Assembly: GCA_004794655.1 (NCBI GenBank)
Contig: SMMW01000606.1
Location: forward strand, 372,501 to 436,500
Source: Marisa cornuarietis
Lineage: Eukaryota; Mollusca; Gastropoda; Architaenioglossa; Ampullariidae
Direction: 5' to 3'
Length of the DNA stretch: 64,000 bases
Made by a program: the position numbers and the translations under genes. A model generated the notes under the pieces. The model was not told the origin of the DNA. It did no database searches and worked only from the letters and a program-made list of their open reading frames with translations. Shown piece after piece: positions 10,919 to 36,559 of this stretch; positions within the stretch are counted from its first letter, which is position 1; each line of letters begins with the position of its first letter.

Positions 10919-11075
10919 ATTTTATTTTTATTTTTTTTTTTAGCCCTTAACGGAGTCAGGTATTCACCCCGGGTCAGCTGGGTCAACTAATACACTGCGT
11001 GACTGGACCGAACTCACTAGTCTGTACGGCAGTGTACGCCGTTGAGTTCAGGCGCCGATGTTCTAACGACGACGT
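10919..11075 (-). mobile_element. Possible SINE with poly-A tail
   Basis: Read on the minus strand, a segment with a B-box-like GAGTTCGGTCC leads to GGTGAATACCTGACTCCGTTAAGGGCT and then an A-rich tail at 10919-10942. The order of RNA-polymerase-III-like internal sequence, a body ending in TTAAGGGCT, and oligo-A fits a retroposed SINE or a LINE 3' end. Only one copy is visible in the window. Confidence 0.4.
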
Positions 11076-11597
11076 CCTCCCCTCCCGTACTCATTTATGT
11101 AGTTACCGTGTTTTCTCTTCTGCAAACTCAGTGCATGGAGTAGCTTTCTTTTAAATTCACTTGATGTTTGATGACGTTGATCTTTCTTTATATTCGGTTG
11201 CTGCTGCACAAAATCAACAACAGTTTAAAATAATATTTATGAAACGCGTGAATAATGATTCTTTCGGAACCTTATGAGGTCAGCTGTGTATGAAGACAAG
11301 GTAGGTGTTATCGAGAATAGTCGGATTGAGAAGAAAATACTACGACAGCAAAGATCACAACGCCGCTTATGATCTGGAGTTCTAAAGTGTGTATACAGAC
11401 AAGAAAGAACTTCCTTTTTTGAGTCAGCAATATACCTTCTGCTCAATCATTCTAGGGTGCTAAATGTTGCAGAAAAAAATCTCTTAAGCAGATAAGCCCG
11501 TCATTTTCTTAAGTTATGGTTGGATAGTCGAGCGTTGCCAGAGAGGATAAAGATTTACTTGTGAATACATTTTGTAATTGTGATGGATGAGATATCT

Positions 11598-12641
11598 CTA
11601 GTGTCGGGATAATTTATTCTTCGTAGCTGAAGCGTTTTGAAAGCCACACACCAGTCTATGAAATTCCTTTCTAAAAGTTTTACCGCTTAAACAATAAAGA
11701 TAGAAATCAATGGAATAGTTAACATGAGTAAAAAGTACTGTAACTGAAAGAACAAAATTAAGGACGGCATATTTTTCAGGGCTGAGATGAGCGTCCATGA
11801 AAAAGAACTGGTACATTAGTGAATACATAGCAAAAGGCGAAGTAAAGAAAATGAACGACAGGGAAGTAACGATCAATGTTACAGTCATCGATGCCGCTCT
11901 TTTTTCCCGAGAGCTGATTTGCTGGGAGGTCAGTCCTGTACCGGTAGAAAAATTACCCTGAATGGAAACTGCCACTGTCTTGATCAACACTAAGTTAGAA
12001 CCTATGAGAACTAGAAACGGAATCAGGGAACACGCGAACAGGTTTTCAATCACGTACCAATACTTGAGGTAGAAAATGTAATAAGACTGGTCAGTAAAAC
12101 TTACTGAACACCATCTGAAAGTCGTGATGTTTCCCACGCTCACTGTGACCACATGAAATCCGTAGAGTATGTGAGACTGTAGTAGCAAGGAGAAGCAAGT
12201 GAGAAGAAGAACAAAGATTCGAACTCTTCTTTTCGTACACACAGAGTTGACTCTATGAGGCCAAATCACCGATGCGGATCGTTGCACCGCCATGGCAGCG
12301 AGAAGCCAGGACGAGAAAAGGGCACTGGACAGAGACAACCAACGGTCTATTTTACAGACGGCATCGTCGAGGGCAGAAAAGTCGATTCCGAATTGATACA
12401 TTATGTATCTTCGCAGTCCGTCGGTGTACAAGACTATGAGGTCTGATAAGGCTAACACTGATAGATAAAATGGTAGACTGGCATGTGGTTCGTTCACTTT
12501 GGAAAAAACCCACACGGTCATTATATTTCCAAATGTTCCCAGGCAGAGAATAAAGGGAGCTACAGTTTTCCAGATAAGTTTTTCCATAACTTCTAAAGTG
12601 TTTTCAGCCATTTCGAGTTTCCGTGCCAATATTTCTCTCAT
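11598..12641 (-). CDS. Orphan rhodopsin-class (class A) peptide-type GPCR
   Basis: A complete intronless gene for a 347-residue seven-helix receptor. Helix 1 carries G38-N39, helix 2 the LALSD motif with D67, helix 3 begins near C96 (partner C178 in extracellular loop 2), and helix 6 contains TSPF with P269. The helix-3 DRY motif is replaced by Q120-R121-S122, keeping only the arginine. The helix-7 NPxxY is replaced by D312-F-Y-L-Y316, followed by CLSGKTFRKEF as helix 8, a pattern common in invertebrate peptide or orphan receptors. The first ATG is used; M11 and M19 are other possible starts. N-terminal N14 is not in a sequon, while N171 (NIT) is in extracellular loop 2. Ligand and cell type cannot be told from sequence. 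I saw no second receptor or receptor relic nearby. Confidence 0.88.
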   Translation of the reverse strand: MREILARKLEMAENTLEVMEKLIWKTVAPFILCLGTFGNIMTVWVFSKVNEPHASLPFYLSVLALSDLIVLYTDGLRRYIMYQFGIDFSALDDAVCKIDRWLSLSSALFSSWLLAAMAVQRSASVIWPHRVNSVCTKRRVRIFVLLLTCFSLLLQSHILYGFHVVTVSVGNITTFRWCSVSFTDQSYYIFYLKYWYVIENLFACSLIPFLVLIGSNLVLIKTVAVSIQGNFSTGTGLTSQQISSREKRAASMTVTLIVTSLSFIFFTSPFAMYSLMYQFFFMDAHLSPEKYAVLNFVLSVTVLFTHVNYSIDFYLYCLSGKTFRKEFHRLVCGFQNASATKNKLSRH

Positions 12642-15405
12642 TTAGACCGAGTTCTTAGCTAGTGGTGACTTCTAAACACATTTCTTCTTTTCGACAGACT
12701 AGAGAAATAAATCTCTCTGCTTCAGTAGCAGAGTTAAATACAGACTAATCAATCAGTTCTTTCTTCGTAAAACTGAAATAAGTACTAGGCTACTCGTAAA
12801 AAACCAATTCATAATGTCTTTACTAAAACCTGATAAAAAATATCTGAGAATTTAAGAATTAACAAAGGTAATCAATGGCAAAACATCAGCAATGCTTTTT
12901 TAAGTTTTTATTTTTTCATGGACCGTTAGTAGATTGGAGCAATGTTTGGAGATATACGTTCCTGGCACGCATTGACTTCGTGTCATCAAACACAGTCATT
13001 AAAATTCTTCTTGAGTACAGGCAACATACAAAAACTTTTACCACCACTTTTTCTTGCAAACGAAAGACATGGATCTGATATTTCTAAAATATATAAAAAC
13101 ATAAAAAATAAAAACATTTAACATTTGAAAATGAGCGTCTGATTTTGTTCAGGGCATATATGTTATGGATATTGATCTTAATGATTGCTTATGCATATAC
13201 ATTGTAATTTTTCTTCAAGTATTTAGTTTAGCAACATTATTTTTAAAAGCTTCAATAGATAGAAGTCTCTTTTGTGGTATGCGTGTGCAATATATGAATG
13301 TGCTTTGTGTACGTCATAAAACTTTTAAATACTCAAAATAAACTATGTTTAAAAAATAGTAAATGAAAACAATCATTTATTAAGCTGAAGAAAAGCTCGT
13401 CTGATTAAAGCAACATGTAAAGCTTGCTTCTGTTCTCCCATACAATAAACTTCTGTTTTGTTGTTGATCAATCCATCAGTGGACTTCGTCGTATGCTTCA
13501 GTATGGAGGAGGAAAAAGAACCTGGCGAAATCGACAAACCGTGGGTTTTAGAGTTACAAAATTTTATTCCGACAAGAAGATGATGCTGAGTTTGCCACAA
13601 ACGTTTCCGACAAACGAAAAGGAGGGCGTGGAGAACTGGTGTTTTACGCCATGCCAGCATCTAAGGCTATAATATCACGGCAAGGCAGCCAGCTCTGTAA
13701 ACAGATGCCACATGCAGAAAAAGAACAGCGTGCCCGAGACAAGAGCTGAACCCAGGACAGCCAACCTTCACTGTATTGGTGACAGGCGCTAACAGTTGCG
13801 CCACCGGACCGCCCTGTGTTTACTGAAGAGCTGCGATATCTCCGTCGCAAGAAGATAATCGTGCATGTGTTGGCCGTGGGAAGGAAAGAAGCCTTCTTGA
13901 CAGCTCTTGTCTGCATAACAAACGAACAGTCTCGCAGATTCTTTGAAGTAAACTTCTATGACTGCATCGATTTGTCCCTTCCATCGCCATTTTTACTAGC
14001 AATGCATACAATCCTTGATAGGTTTTTTTTTTACATTTTCTTGCGTTGAAACAATTTTCTATTTAAACTATCTACTATTCTCTCGTTTACAGGGACTTTA
14101 AATTGTTTTATTTCCTCCAAAGGTAGGGCTACAGGGTAAATAATATCTAAAAAGCGTATTGTGGACTAAGGGCGACCATTAACGCAAAAAGTTTAACCAA
14201 AATGTAACAACATAAAAACCGTTTAATCCGATGATAGAGCCCTATCGGCTAGAGACAAAACTCAGCATTTTTTCACTCAGCGTGTGTACATATATACATA
14301 CAGAGAAGAAAGAAGCAGCACTTGAATGTTTCTTAATACTTTCATGCCAGTGAGCCCGTCTGAACTGAACCCTTAACAGGAAGAGCTTTCCTGAGGTTTC
14401 ATCTAGTTTTACGTGTCTGCCTGACACCAAGTGTACTTGTATCCATCACGGACCTTCATTCACTGGATAAGTGTGTCTCATTCGTTGCCTCTTTGCTCTA
14501 TCATAGGAGTGACCAATCGTTACAAACCCTAAAAACGAGGGCTTTCGCTTCCGTTTTCTGTCAAAATGGTGGATCTTCCTAACGTATAAGAAATTTTAGA
14601 AGTGAGTAATTAAGCTTTTCTGTCATCAGAATCTTGTTAAACACATCGTCACAACGGATGCTATTGACTTGTTTTACCACTAACAATTAAAAAACCATTG
14701 TTTTTGATTTTTGGAAGCAATTGTATAGATTGTCCTGTCACGAAAACAAAATATCTACTTTAAGAATTCATTTAAGGTATGCAAACAAAGAACCGGAAAC
14801 ACGAAGCCTGTCTAAATGAAGGCCGAGACTTACACCGGACATGAACCTGAGTCGCTCCTCCAGTAATGAAGATCCGTGGTATCCACATATACAAAGAGAG
14901 AGAGACCATTTCCGTAGAACTTACATTTGACATCATTGCATGCCAAAATATTTGTCTCATAGCAGAGTTAGGCCGATGGAGGTGATAATGGGGATGAACA
15001 CGACGACGACGACGACAAGCAGAAGGAGGGTGGCTATGATAATGTCGTTGCTGCTAATGATAATCCAACAACGATCCAAATCAGTTAGTCCTATATCAAA
15101 CACTGCAATAAGACTCTCTAGTGACATTTCATATCTTACCGCGTGTGAGCGGAAAGTACAATAGATCACAAACAATTGACAGTCTCAGCCATCTCCTATT
15201 CCTTCTTGTTAAGGATATAGAGACAGTCCTGACTGACAATGCACACGCAAATAGCCACAACCAAATCTTAGAGGAGACTGAAAACAATAATCATGTACAG
15301 GCGAGCATATCAAAATATCACAAATGATTTTCATCTCAGTACTGTCGCAGCTGCCTCAAATGTCACTCTCAATCGTTTCTGCCGATTGTCTTCTGTTTCT
15401 TACTG
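12642..15405. other. Intergenic region between the GPCR and the first GH13 gene
   Basis: AT-rich. Contains a tRNA-derived SINE (13640-13816) and a short CGA/GAC triplet tract near 15000-15016. Open frames overlap on both strands without domain content. I see no gene. Confidence 0.5.
13640..13816 (-). mobile_element. tRNA-derived SINE, copy 1
   Basis: Read on the minus strand it starts GGGCGGTCCGGTGGCGCAAC, containing an A-box-like TGGCGCAACTGTTAGCGCC. About 60 bases later comes a B-box-like GGTTCAGCTC, then a body ending GGCGTAAAACACC. A second member of the same family lies at 51603-51776 in the same orientation, which supports a dispersed SINE rather than a tRNA gene. Confidence 0.7.
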
Positions 15406-21730
<6,325 letters not shown>

Positions 21731-22024
21731 CTTTCAAATCACCGTTTCCATCATTCCGAGAGTCTTCGAAAGACCTGTGGTGGGTCTGATGTATATAATA
21801 GCAGTCTTCAACCACTCCAGTAGAATACCATCAACACTGTTAATACTTTCTCTTTTTTCGTTCAACAGAGCTGGCAAGCTGAGTAGGAGAACAACTAGTA
21901 TTCCCACAATCAGATGAAGTGTCCACGGCAGTCTAAGGTCAGCTTTTGGGTCGACGTGATTTTTGGTCAGGGCTTCATCTTGTGTTTGGTCGTGCAGCAG
22001 TTCCCAGTAATCTTCTGTCGCCAT
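21731..22024 (-). pseudogene. Orphaned, frameshifted first exon of a third GH13 gene
   Basis: The minus strand opens with an ATG (22022-22024), a charged tail, a membrane helix (LHLIVGILVVLLLSLPALL) and WLKTAIIY, matching exon 1 of the two intact genes. Straight after IIY the frame breaks. The expected [19 protein letters not shown] stretch continues in another frame as QTHHRSFEDSRNDGNGDLK, up to a donor AAAG|GTTAGT in the same relative place as in the intact genes. The exon is 294 nt, a multiple of three, whereas the intact exons leave one extra base, consistent with a net +2 (or -1) change. No further exons follow before gene A. An alternative first exon for gene A is possible but would be out of frame. 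Confidence 0.7.
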
Positions 22025-23170
22025 GTTGGTTGTTAAAGACACGCTGAACGCGGATATGGGATAAATATGACTGGTAAACAGTCACGAGCGCCGACTGGTC
22101 GTTACCTGGCACGTAAATAAGGCCAGAGAGTGTGTGCGTGTGTTGATTTAGAAGGCCGGTGAGGTAGTACAAGAATAAGTGATTGGCGGGGAATGATCCT
22201 CCTTGCTTACCAAGTGGTTGAGATGGCCTCGTGCAGACCCGTGTTTCTCATATACAGCAAATCAAATATACCAAGCTCTCCAATGAGCTTGTTTGTTTGT
22301 CTTTTCTTGGCGTGAACTGCGTGTGCTGCTCAGTAAGCTACAACATTATATAAATATATAAATCAGTATTTGCAAGTGTCGGAATTCTCGTCTACTCACA
22401 GATATTAACAGCTCGCACACGCATAAAGTGCACGCGTACGGCGTAGGAATACGGATGTTTGGTTGGCTTGGTTTGCCGTACCAGCAACGGAGGCTATAAA
22501 TCACGACGAGAAAAGAGACACACTTCATCACAACGGTAGGATGTTTATTTGAATCCTTTTAACTTCTGCTGAAAGAACAGGTACTTATCGGCTTAGTTAT
22601 AGCATGGCTACATTAAACACCCCGCAAGAGAGTTATATGTTGTTTTGTAAATGTAAGAAAGTTAAAACACTAGAGATTCCACGTAGTTATTATCTTACAT
22701 TATTAGACATTACTGGCTACTTAGCTACATGTGAAAGTATAAAACATTTTTGTACTTATTTACGAATTAGTCGCATCAAATGATTTCAAACATTGCGTAA
22801 GTATTTGATACATCACACTTCTCTTATATAAGTCATAAGACCTGTACAAGGAAGCATTGTCACCAATAAACAAGACAGGCATTTCTTAACCCTAGACAAG
22901 GTAATTCATCTTGTTTGCAGGATGTGAGAACAGAAAAAAATGCATCAAAAACATTAGAACTGTGCTGTTAAAACCAAGACTTTATCAAAAGGTAACAAGA
23001 AAGTTATGCATTTTACAATAATTATAAATAGAGTTCATAAATATATTTAGCTGTAAATATTTTCACACATGCACACTGAATATGTTGGTAGGTAGCTTGG
23101 TTACTGTTATGTATAGATGATGACACAGATAGTATTTATCTGAGTGTATGTGAGCACTCGCACTCGCACG

Positions 23171-23224
<54 letters not shown>

Positions 23225-23521
23225 ATGACTAAGGTGGAGAAGGAAGATGAGAGTAATAGAAATTGAGAGAGGTTAAGGATTTCTCATAGTGAATAGAATG
23301 AATGCATCATGATGAACTACATAATTATTTCGAGAAACAGGTATTCTTTCAACCTGCTTTTGCTTAAAGCTAAGACGATCCTATTGAAACACCCTTCCAT
23401 TGTCTCCCCGGCTTGAGTCACCAATCGCCAAAATATTGTGGACTATAACTTCTGCGTACTTGTTACAAACACAATTGTCATAAAACCCTTGAATCATCGT
23501 TGTACATTTGAGTATAAACGC
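22025..23521. other. Intergenic gap between the orphan exon and GH13 gene C
   Basis: AT-rich with a long GT microsatellite (23175-23223). No coding exon recognised. Confidence 0.5.
23175..23223. repeat. GT dinucleotide microsatellite
   Basis: About 24 uninterrupted GT units downstream of GH13 gene C. Confidence 0.9.
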
Positions 23522-23527
23522 TTTATT
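23522..23527 (-). terminator. Candidate polyadenylation signal of GH13 gene C
   Basis: AATAAA on the minus strand, about 70 nt past the stop codon at 23598. Position fits a poly-A signal. Confidence 0.45.
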
Positions 23528-23597
23528 TTAGACATAAAAATGTATTGAAATTTTAGAAAAATGTTGTAAATAAAAGGTCGTGAACAACGCTGCTCGA

Positions 23598-31022
<7,425 letters not shown>

Positions 31023-31825
31023 TCAAAGTATGTGAAGGATGCGGACACGTATGTCGCTCGGCTTGCTGTGTACTTAGACCAGACCCCGGACCTTCAACCA
31101 AAGCTAAGGTAGTGGCCAGGTATAAATGTGTGTGTGTGTGTGTGTGCCACAAACTTATCTCGACCTTTGCCAACGCTGGTATTCGCAGATAACATACTTC
31201 GTGTGTGCAAGGCAAATCTAGGCTGCTCGCACTTTTTCCAGATAAGACTTTATTTGAGAAAAAAGATAAAAATAAGAAAAGCAATCTAGAGCAATCGTGA
31301 TCTTTCGTTCAACATAACAACATAACAAGAAAGACCAGCAGTGTCACGATTCGAACTGTAGGTTGAAAACGTGTCAAATAATAATTGAAACCAAGAATCT
31401 ATACATTATGAAAATGTTTTTAAGGTTCGTGTAAGTGTCACCCACAATTACACGTTTCAAAAGAATATTTGGCGGAACCTGTTTCAGGTACACTAAGCAT
31501 GCATGACACATGGGAGATAACAAACACTTGTGGAAATTGAGTGTGGTTCTTTCCCTTTGATTGGAAACTTTTGTCTCTCTCGTGCATTCTCGATCAGTGT
31601 GAAGCTGTCAGAAGTCACTTGCAGCATGCATCAGTATTTTTGAATTTTAGTTTTGAGTTGGTTGCTTTGAAATGTTCGGAAACATACTTAAACTATGCGA
31701 CCGTCCGTTCATGTGTTTCATCGTAACCCGTGATGAATAAAACATGTTCAGTCTCTCATTCATTCCTCCCTTTACCGGCACCTGTCGTTGGGGGGAAACA
31801 TGGATAGAGGCGTCACCTGACAAGG

Positions 31826-32074
31826 TCAGAGACTGTTTTTGGCGAAAATAAGCAGGTCTTGCAAATGACGACCAGTCCATTCTTTGACGTTTGTAAGCCA
31901 GTTCTTTCTCTGGCCGTTGCGGCGTCGACCGCCCTCCAAGAAGCCTTGAAGGACAGTCTTCGATAAAGTGTCATGCCTGGTAAAGCTTGTTGCGAGAGAG
32001 AGAGAGAAAGAAAAACACACAGGTGGAGATAAAGATTTGTTCAATGTTATTATACCAGTAATGCGGAACCACAT
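31826..32074 (-). mobile_element. LINE reverse-transcriptase C-terminal relic
   Basis: The minus strand reads RHDTLSKTVLQGFLEGGRRR followed by NGQRKNWLTNVKEWTG. This matches the typical C-terminal tail of non-LTR (RTE/BovB-like and relatives) polyproteins, in which a KTxLQGxxxGGRRRxxQRKxWxxNxKEWT pattern follows the RT domain. No RT catalytic box or endonuclease is present, so it is a short, dead fragment. The adjoining segment up to about 32200 may be part of the same insertion. Confidence 0.55.
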
Positions 32075-32723
32075 GGGCCCAACTGATTGGGCTGCCCAAA
32101 ACGGGTCCGCTGGCGAGGTGTTGTTGCGGCCCTATGGTCCTCGAGGAGTAGCAAGGAATGATGATGATGATTACGCCAGTAGAAATTGCTTATATAAAAA
32201 CTAAAGCTTTTAGTATTTACTCGTTGCCGTGTGAAAAGCAAGCTTATTACCACTTTCGATTCCCCAAAGATAGTTTTTTCTGTTAAGTTCTCGTTATAGA
32301 GAATCACCAGATGAAAAGGCCCCAGTAATGGAACCTACTTTAAGTTTGTTTGTTTGTTTTTCTTTTGAGAAAGAAACAAGACGGAAGATGCTTTATAAGT
32401 GGCAAGTAAAGTCGTTACTGCTCTTTAAAAAGTAGTTTTTCTTATGTGCGACTAACAAATAAATAGCTACAGTCACGCCTGTAAGATGCTCCAACAATAA
32501 ACTTTCAATTTTATCTCTTTTTTTAGTTTTAGTCACTATTTTAAAATGACCTTTGCTCTATCCCTCCATTGCTCCTATCCTCTTTATCTTTCTTTCTCGT
32601 TTTCTTGTCTTTCCTTTACCCTCACGTATCTGTCATTCTCCACCTAATAATCCCGGTAGACCTCGAAAATGCGGCTGACAGTCTCATTAAGATTAATCAC
32701 ACATCCAGCAAAGGATTTGACTA

Positions 32724-32755
<32 letters not shown>

Positions 32756-32786
32756 GCACGCACGCAAACACGCACGCACGCACGCG
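32724..32786. repeat. Compound (CA)n-(CGCA)n microsatellite
   Basis: A CA tract passing into imperfect CGCA repeats, like the one at 7322-7436. Confidence 0.85.
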
Positions 32787-33036
32787 CGCCTTCGCTCACT
32801 ATTCAGTCTCGCCTTGTCTCGCCTTCCGTCTGTTCATCCTAACGTGTGCAAACCAAAAAACTATCTTCTCTCTCTCATTCTCATTTAAGCACGGCATGTG
32901 TAGTGTCAAGCATCAGTTATGCTCATCAGCAGGGATAGGTATCAGTATGGGGTAATCATCTGTTGTTTCTGATCTCAAAGCACTTTATTATTCCCAAATA
33001 CACAGAATGCACATAAGCACACAAACAGATGGATGA

Positions 33037-33037
<1 letters not shown>

Positions 33038-33076
<39 letters not shown>

Positions 33077-33089
33077 ACGCGCGCGCGCC
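33038..33089. repeat. GT/GC dinucleotide microsatellite
   Basis: GT units followed by a short alternating GC run. Alternating purine-pyrimidine sequence can adopt left-handed helix. Confidence 0.85.
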
Positions 33090-34265
33090 CAAATATATGA
33101 AATTATATGTACATACTCCATAACAGAAATGCACACTTCCACGGATGGACACACACAAATACACACATAAGTACAACGACGTTTGTCGATATAATATACA
33201 AATGTTTATTTTATTTATATATCGATATATACACACGCACAAAACTACTCATACACACACGTCTATACACAGACACATGCCCGCCCAAACACCCTCTCCC
33301 CCCCCCCCAACACACACACACACACACGCGCTCACACAGAAAGAGCTCGTAACCGGGAAAGATATTGCGCTGACGATTCCGGCAACTTTGGCAGGAGCAG
33401 GATGCTGTCCTTGGACTTCCACGTGTGACTCGATCGATGGTGGGCTGCCGGCGGTAAGATGGTGTGCAGCGCAAACGTTTGATGAAAGAGAACGGCTCTA
33501 GCCGGAAGCAAAGGTTCCTCCACTTCACAGCACTCGCTGCTTGCGGCCACCACACAAGGTGGTGCATCGTGATGCCGCCAGGCGCCCAGCCCTAGTTGTA
33601 TAAGCTCTAGGGAGGCTTACAGAGCACGTGCGGTCCCTGGCCTCTCTTTGGCGTCGTTAGCCTTAACCAGCGAGTAGCCGCTGAGATGACCAGATGGTGT
33701 CCAGAGAACGCGGTGAACGGTAATACCGGGTGGGCATGTTAATGGGGTACCATGTTGCTCGTGTCCTAGCATTGCCTATCTGGGCCTCAGAAATTATGTT
33801 CAGCTAAACGATAAGGTTGACGGGCAAAATCCTGCTGTAAGCTCATACTAGTGTTGCTGAAAGCTTTGTTTTCTTTTGCAAATAAGAGTGAGGTTTAACT
33901 ACTCAGTCTCTCACAATTTCCTATTTGATTTCTCGCTTATCGGTAATCTAATATTTATTCCTTTCGCTTCACTTATGTTCCAAGGCTTCTTTTTTGTCAT
34001 AGGTTCCCGTTCATTTCTTTTTTTTCTGAAAAAACGATTAAAATATTAAGTTAATAATATATGTTTATCATGTATATTTATGATGTGTGTTACGCAAACA
34101 TATTTGTCATCCTTGTCATTTGGCTAGAAATTGTTAAATTTTATATTTTCGTTCCTTTACCAAGAGTGTGCACATCCTCCCTCTTTATTCGTCTCTCTCT
34201 CTCTTTGTTCTTTCGTCCGTCCACCTATCCTTCTGTGTATGTTATCTCTCTCTTTCTCTCTTACG

Positions 34266-34266
34266 T

Positions 34267-34299
<33 letters not shown>
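34266..34299. repeat. CA dinucleotide microsatellite
   Basis: About 17 CA units. Confidence 0.9.
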
Positions 34300-34303
<4 letters not shown>

Positions 34304-35000
34304 CAGGCAACTTTGTTGTCTCTATTGAAAAGCCTTATCTCTCTCTCTCTCTGTGACATGTTTTGAAATCAGTTATAATTTAGCTTAAGCCATTGCAAAT
34401 TTTGCAATTTTTTCATAGTTTTAACTTCGTTATCTGCAGCGGAACTTTCTTTTATTGTGGGGCACGTATTAGTTGTACGGACAGATATTTAAGTTCGTGC
34501 TTGGATGCCTGCAAACAGTAACGCTCATTGAAAACTACTCATTAAAAACTACTCATGTTCAATCAAACTACACAATCCATATAAAAGAAACAAACAAAAA
34601 GAAAATACGAAATCTATAATTTATTTTTTATTTTCTTCTTTTCTTATTGTTCTTCTCTCTCCTCTTTGTTTTTCGTTACCTTTTTCATTCTTTCTCGTTT
34701 CTTTGATTCATTTACTATGCTTTTGGGTTTTTTTTTCTTCTTTTTTTATATTCTTGTTTCTTCTGTCTCAAGGGAAGGAACTATAGCATGTGTCATTCTA
34801 ACCGTATCCAACATAAACGTTAAAATTATGTGTGTAGACTGGTGTACATGGCAGTGGAATAGACACAGCTTTCTAGGACCTGAAATATTACAAAAAAGCG
34901 CTAACACATAGTAAAGTAATTACTAGTTATATTCTTATGTAACAGGTCATCCTTCGCGTGTAAATACCTTATGAATAAAGTTGAAATACGTAAGTGAGCG

Positions 35001-35002
<2 letters not shown>

Positions 35003-35054
<52 letters not shown>

Positions 35055-35068
35055 AGAGAGAGAGAGAG
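35003..35068. repeat. GT microsatellite followed by a GA tract
   Basis: About 24 GT units, then a short GA run. Confidence 0.9.
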
Positions 35069-36342
35069 GTTTGGTGTGAAAAATGTGCAAATCCATATTG
35101 ATTATTTGAGCCTCAGCCCCTTTGGTAGGAAGTCTCTTTGTCTATGGGAATGTTGCCGGCTGTGTTTGGTTGGTGTCTGTTGCTCGGGAGAAAATTTACT
35201 TTTAATGTTTATTTTTCCAGATTTAAGATTATGCCTGGCTCTTTAAATGAACATAATCTACTGCAAATGACTGCCATGAACCTTGCTACTCAGAGAACTG
35301 TTGAGAAACGTCGCACTGCGAAATCAGTGTCATCAAGTCTCATCGTCGCATTACTGTGACAGTCTAATTTTCTTAATGCACTAAAAGATGAGATAACTCT
35401 GATTGAGAACTCAGCAAAGGGAAAGCAATCGATAGCTTGGTTTAGTCTAATGCATGCATCACCGTCGAACGAAAATGGGGTGCAGAGGCAGAAGTTTCGT
35501 TAGGTCGACATAACTCACGAGTAATCAATGTCTTGGTCTTCCTACCCATGAAAGAAAAATTGCAGAGGTACAAACTATGTGAAATGATTGATGGCGAAAC
35601 ATACTGGCTTCAGTAAAACGACCCAAGACACACGATGATGTAGTACATTCATGACAACTGCACACTAGATAATCACTCATATAAGGCCTTCTTCATTTTC
35701 TACTTTTGGTCATGGAAATTTTCGTTTCGTATCAGGTAATACTAATTTTATCTGTTTTGTCCTTTAATATCCATTAAGAAACCCGTAAAGGCAGAATTTT
35801 CATATTATAGGGGGTCTGACTAGGTCACGACGGGCTATGCTATTTTGTGAGAGGGGAGAGCGGGTAGGATCGATATTTGAGAGGGGTGTGAGGTTGGGCC
35901 TTGGTTGGTGTTGTGTGTGATTTATGAAGTAGGGTTAGGGTTTGGGTTAGGGTGAGAGTTAAGGTTATGTAATTTTGTAGTGAATTGAGCAGAGGACAAA
36001 TGTTTAGGACTGGTCGAGTGACGTTATGGTGACTGACATGGAGTTGTTTTAAATTATTGGCTGGTTTTAGTCATGTGATATTTGGTGCGGGGAAAGTTTG
36101 TTGATTTCATTTCATGTTAGCAGACGAGAGAAAGTCGAGAGGATTGAAGATGGCGAGTGTTCATGGAAATTTGGGGAAAATTTGTGGTGCAGTTGTGGAT
36201 TTCAAAGAAAAGTTGAGAGATGCAGAGCCTGGAAAGTACAGCAGAAAGAAGTTTAGAATGGATGGAGAAGTGACAAGGTTGTTTGTTTTGAGTTTAGTGG
36301 AAGACTTAGTGATGTGATAGATTTACGCAATTTTCGGGGGAG

Positions 36343-36507
36343 GACAAATTTTGTTTAGTTTTCGATATTATTTCTCGGAAAAATTGGAGTAAGGATTCGA
36401 AGAAGATGGAGCAGACGACATCAGGAAAAATTTTGTTCATTCCTGGATATTATTTCTCGGAATAATTCGAGGAAGGATTCGAAGAAGATGGAGCAGACGA
36501 TATCAGG
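36343..36507. repeat. Two-copy tandem duplication of an 82-bp unit
   Basis: Units begin near 36343 and 36426. Shared landmarks are GATATTATTTCTCGG, AAGGATTCGAAGAAGATGGA and GCAGACGAxATCAGG, with a constant offset of 82-83. A 67-residue open frame (36114-36317) starts just upstream but matches nothing I know. Confidence 0.7.
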
Positions 36508-36551
36508 GTAGTTTAGCGAGGAGAGAGAGCAGAAGATAAGTGACGTAATAG

Positions 36552-36559
36552 TGACGTCA
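36552..36559. promoter_or_regulatory. Palindromic CRE-type site
   Basis: A perfect TGACGTCA, preceded 11 bases earlier by a TGACGTAA half-site variant. CREB/ATF-type factors bind this sequence in animals. No adjacent gene is certain, so function is inference. Confidence 0.3.

Noticed and set aside
31340..31375. tRNA-like B box (reverse strand GTTCGAATC)
   Set aside because: No matching A box at the right distance and no cloverleaf arms.
35928..35965. Telomere-like TTAGGG units
   Set aside because: Only a few imperfect copies; too short for an interstitial telomere tract.
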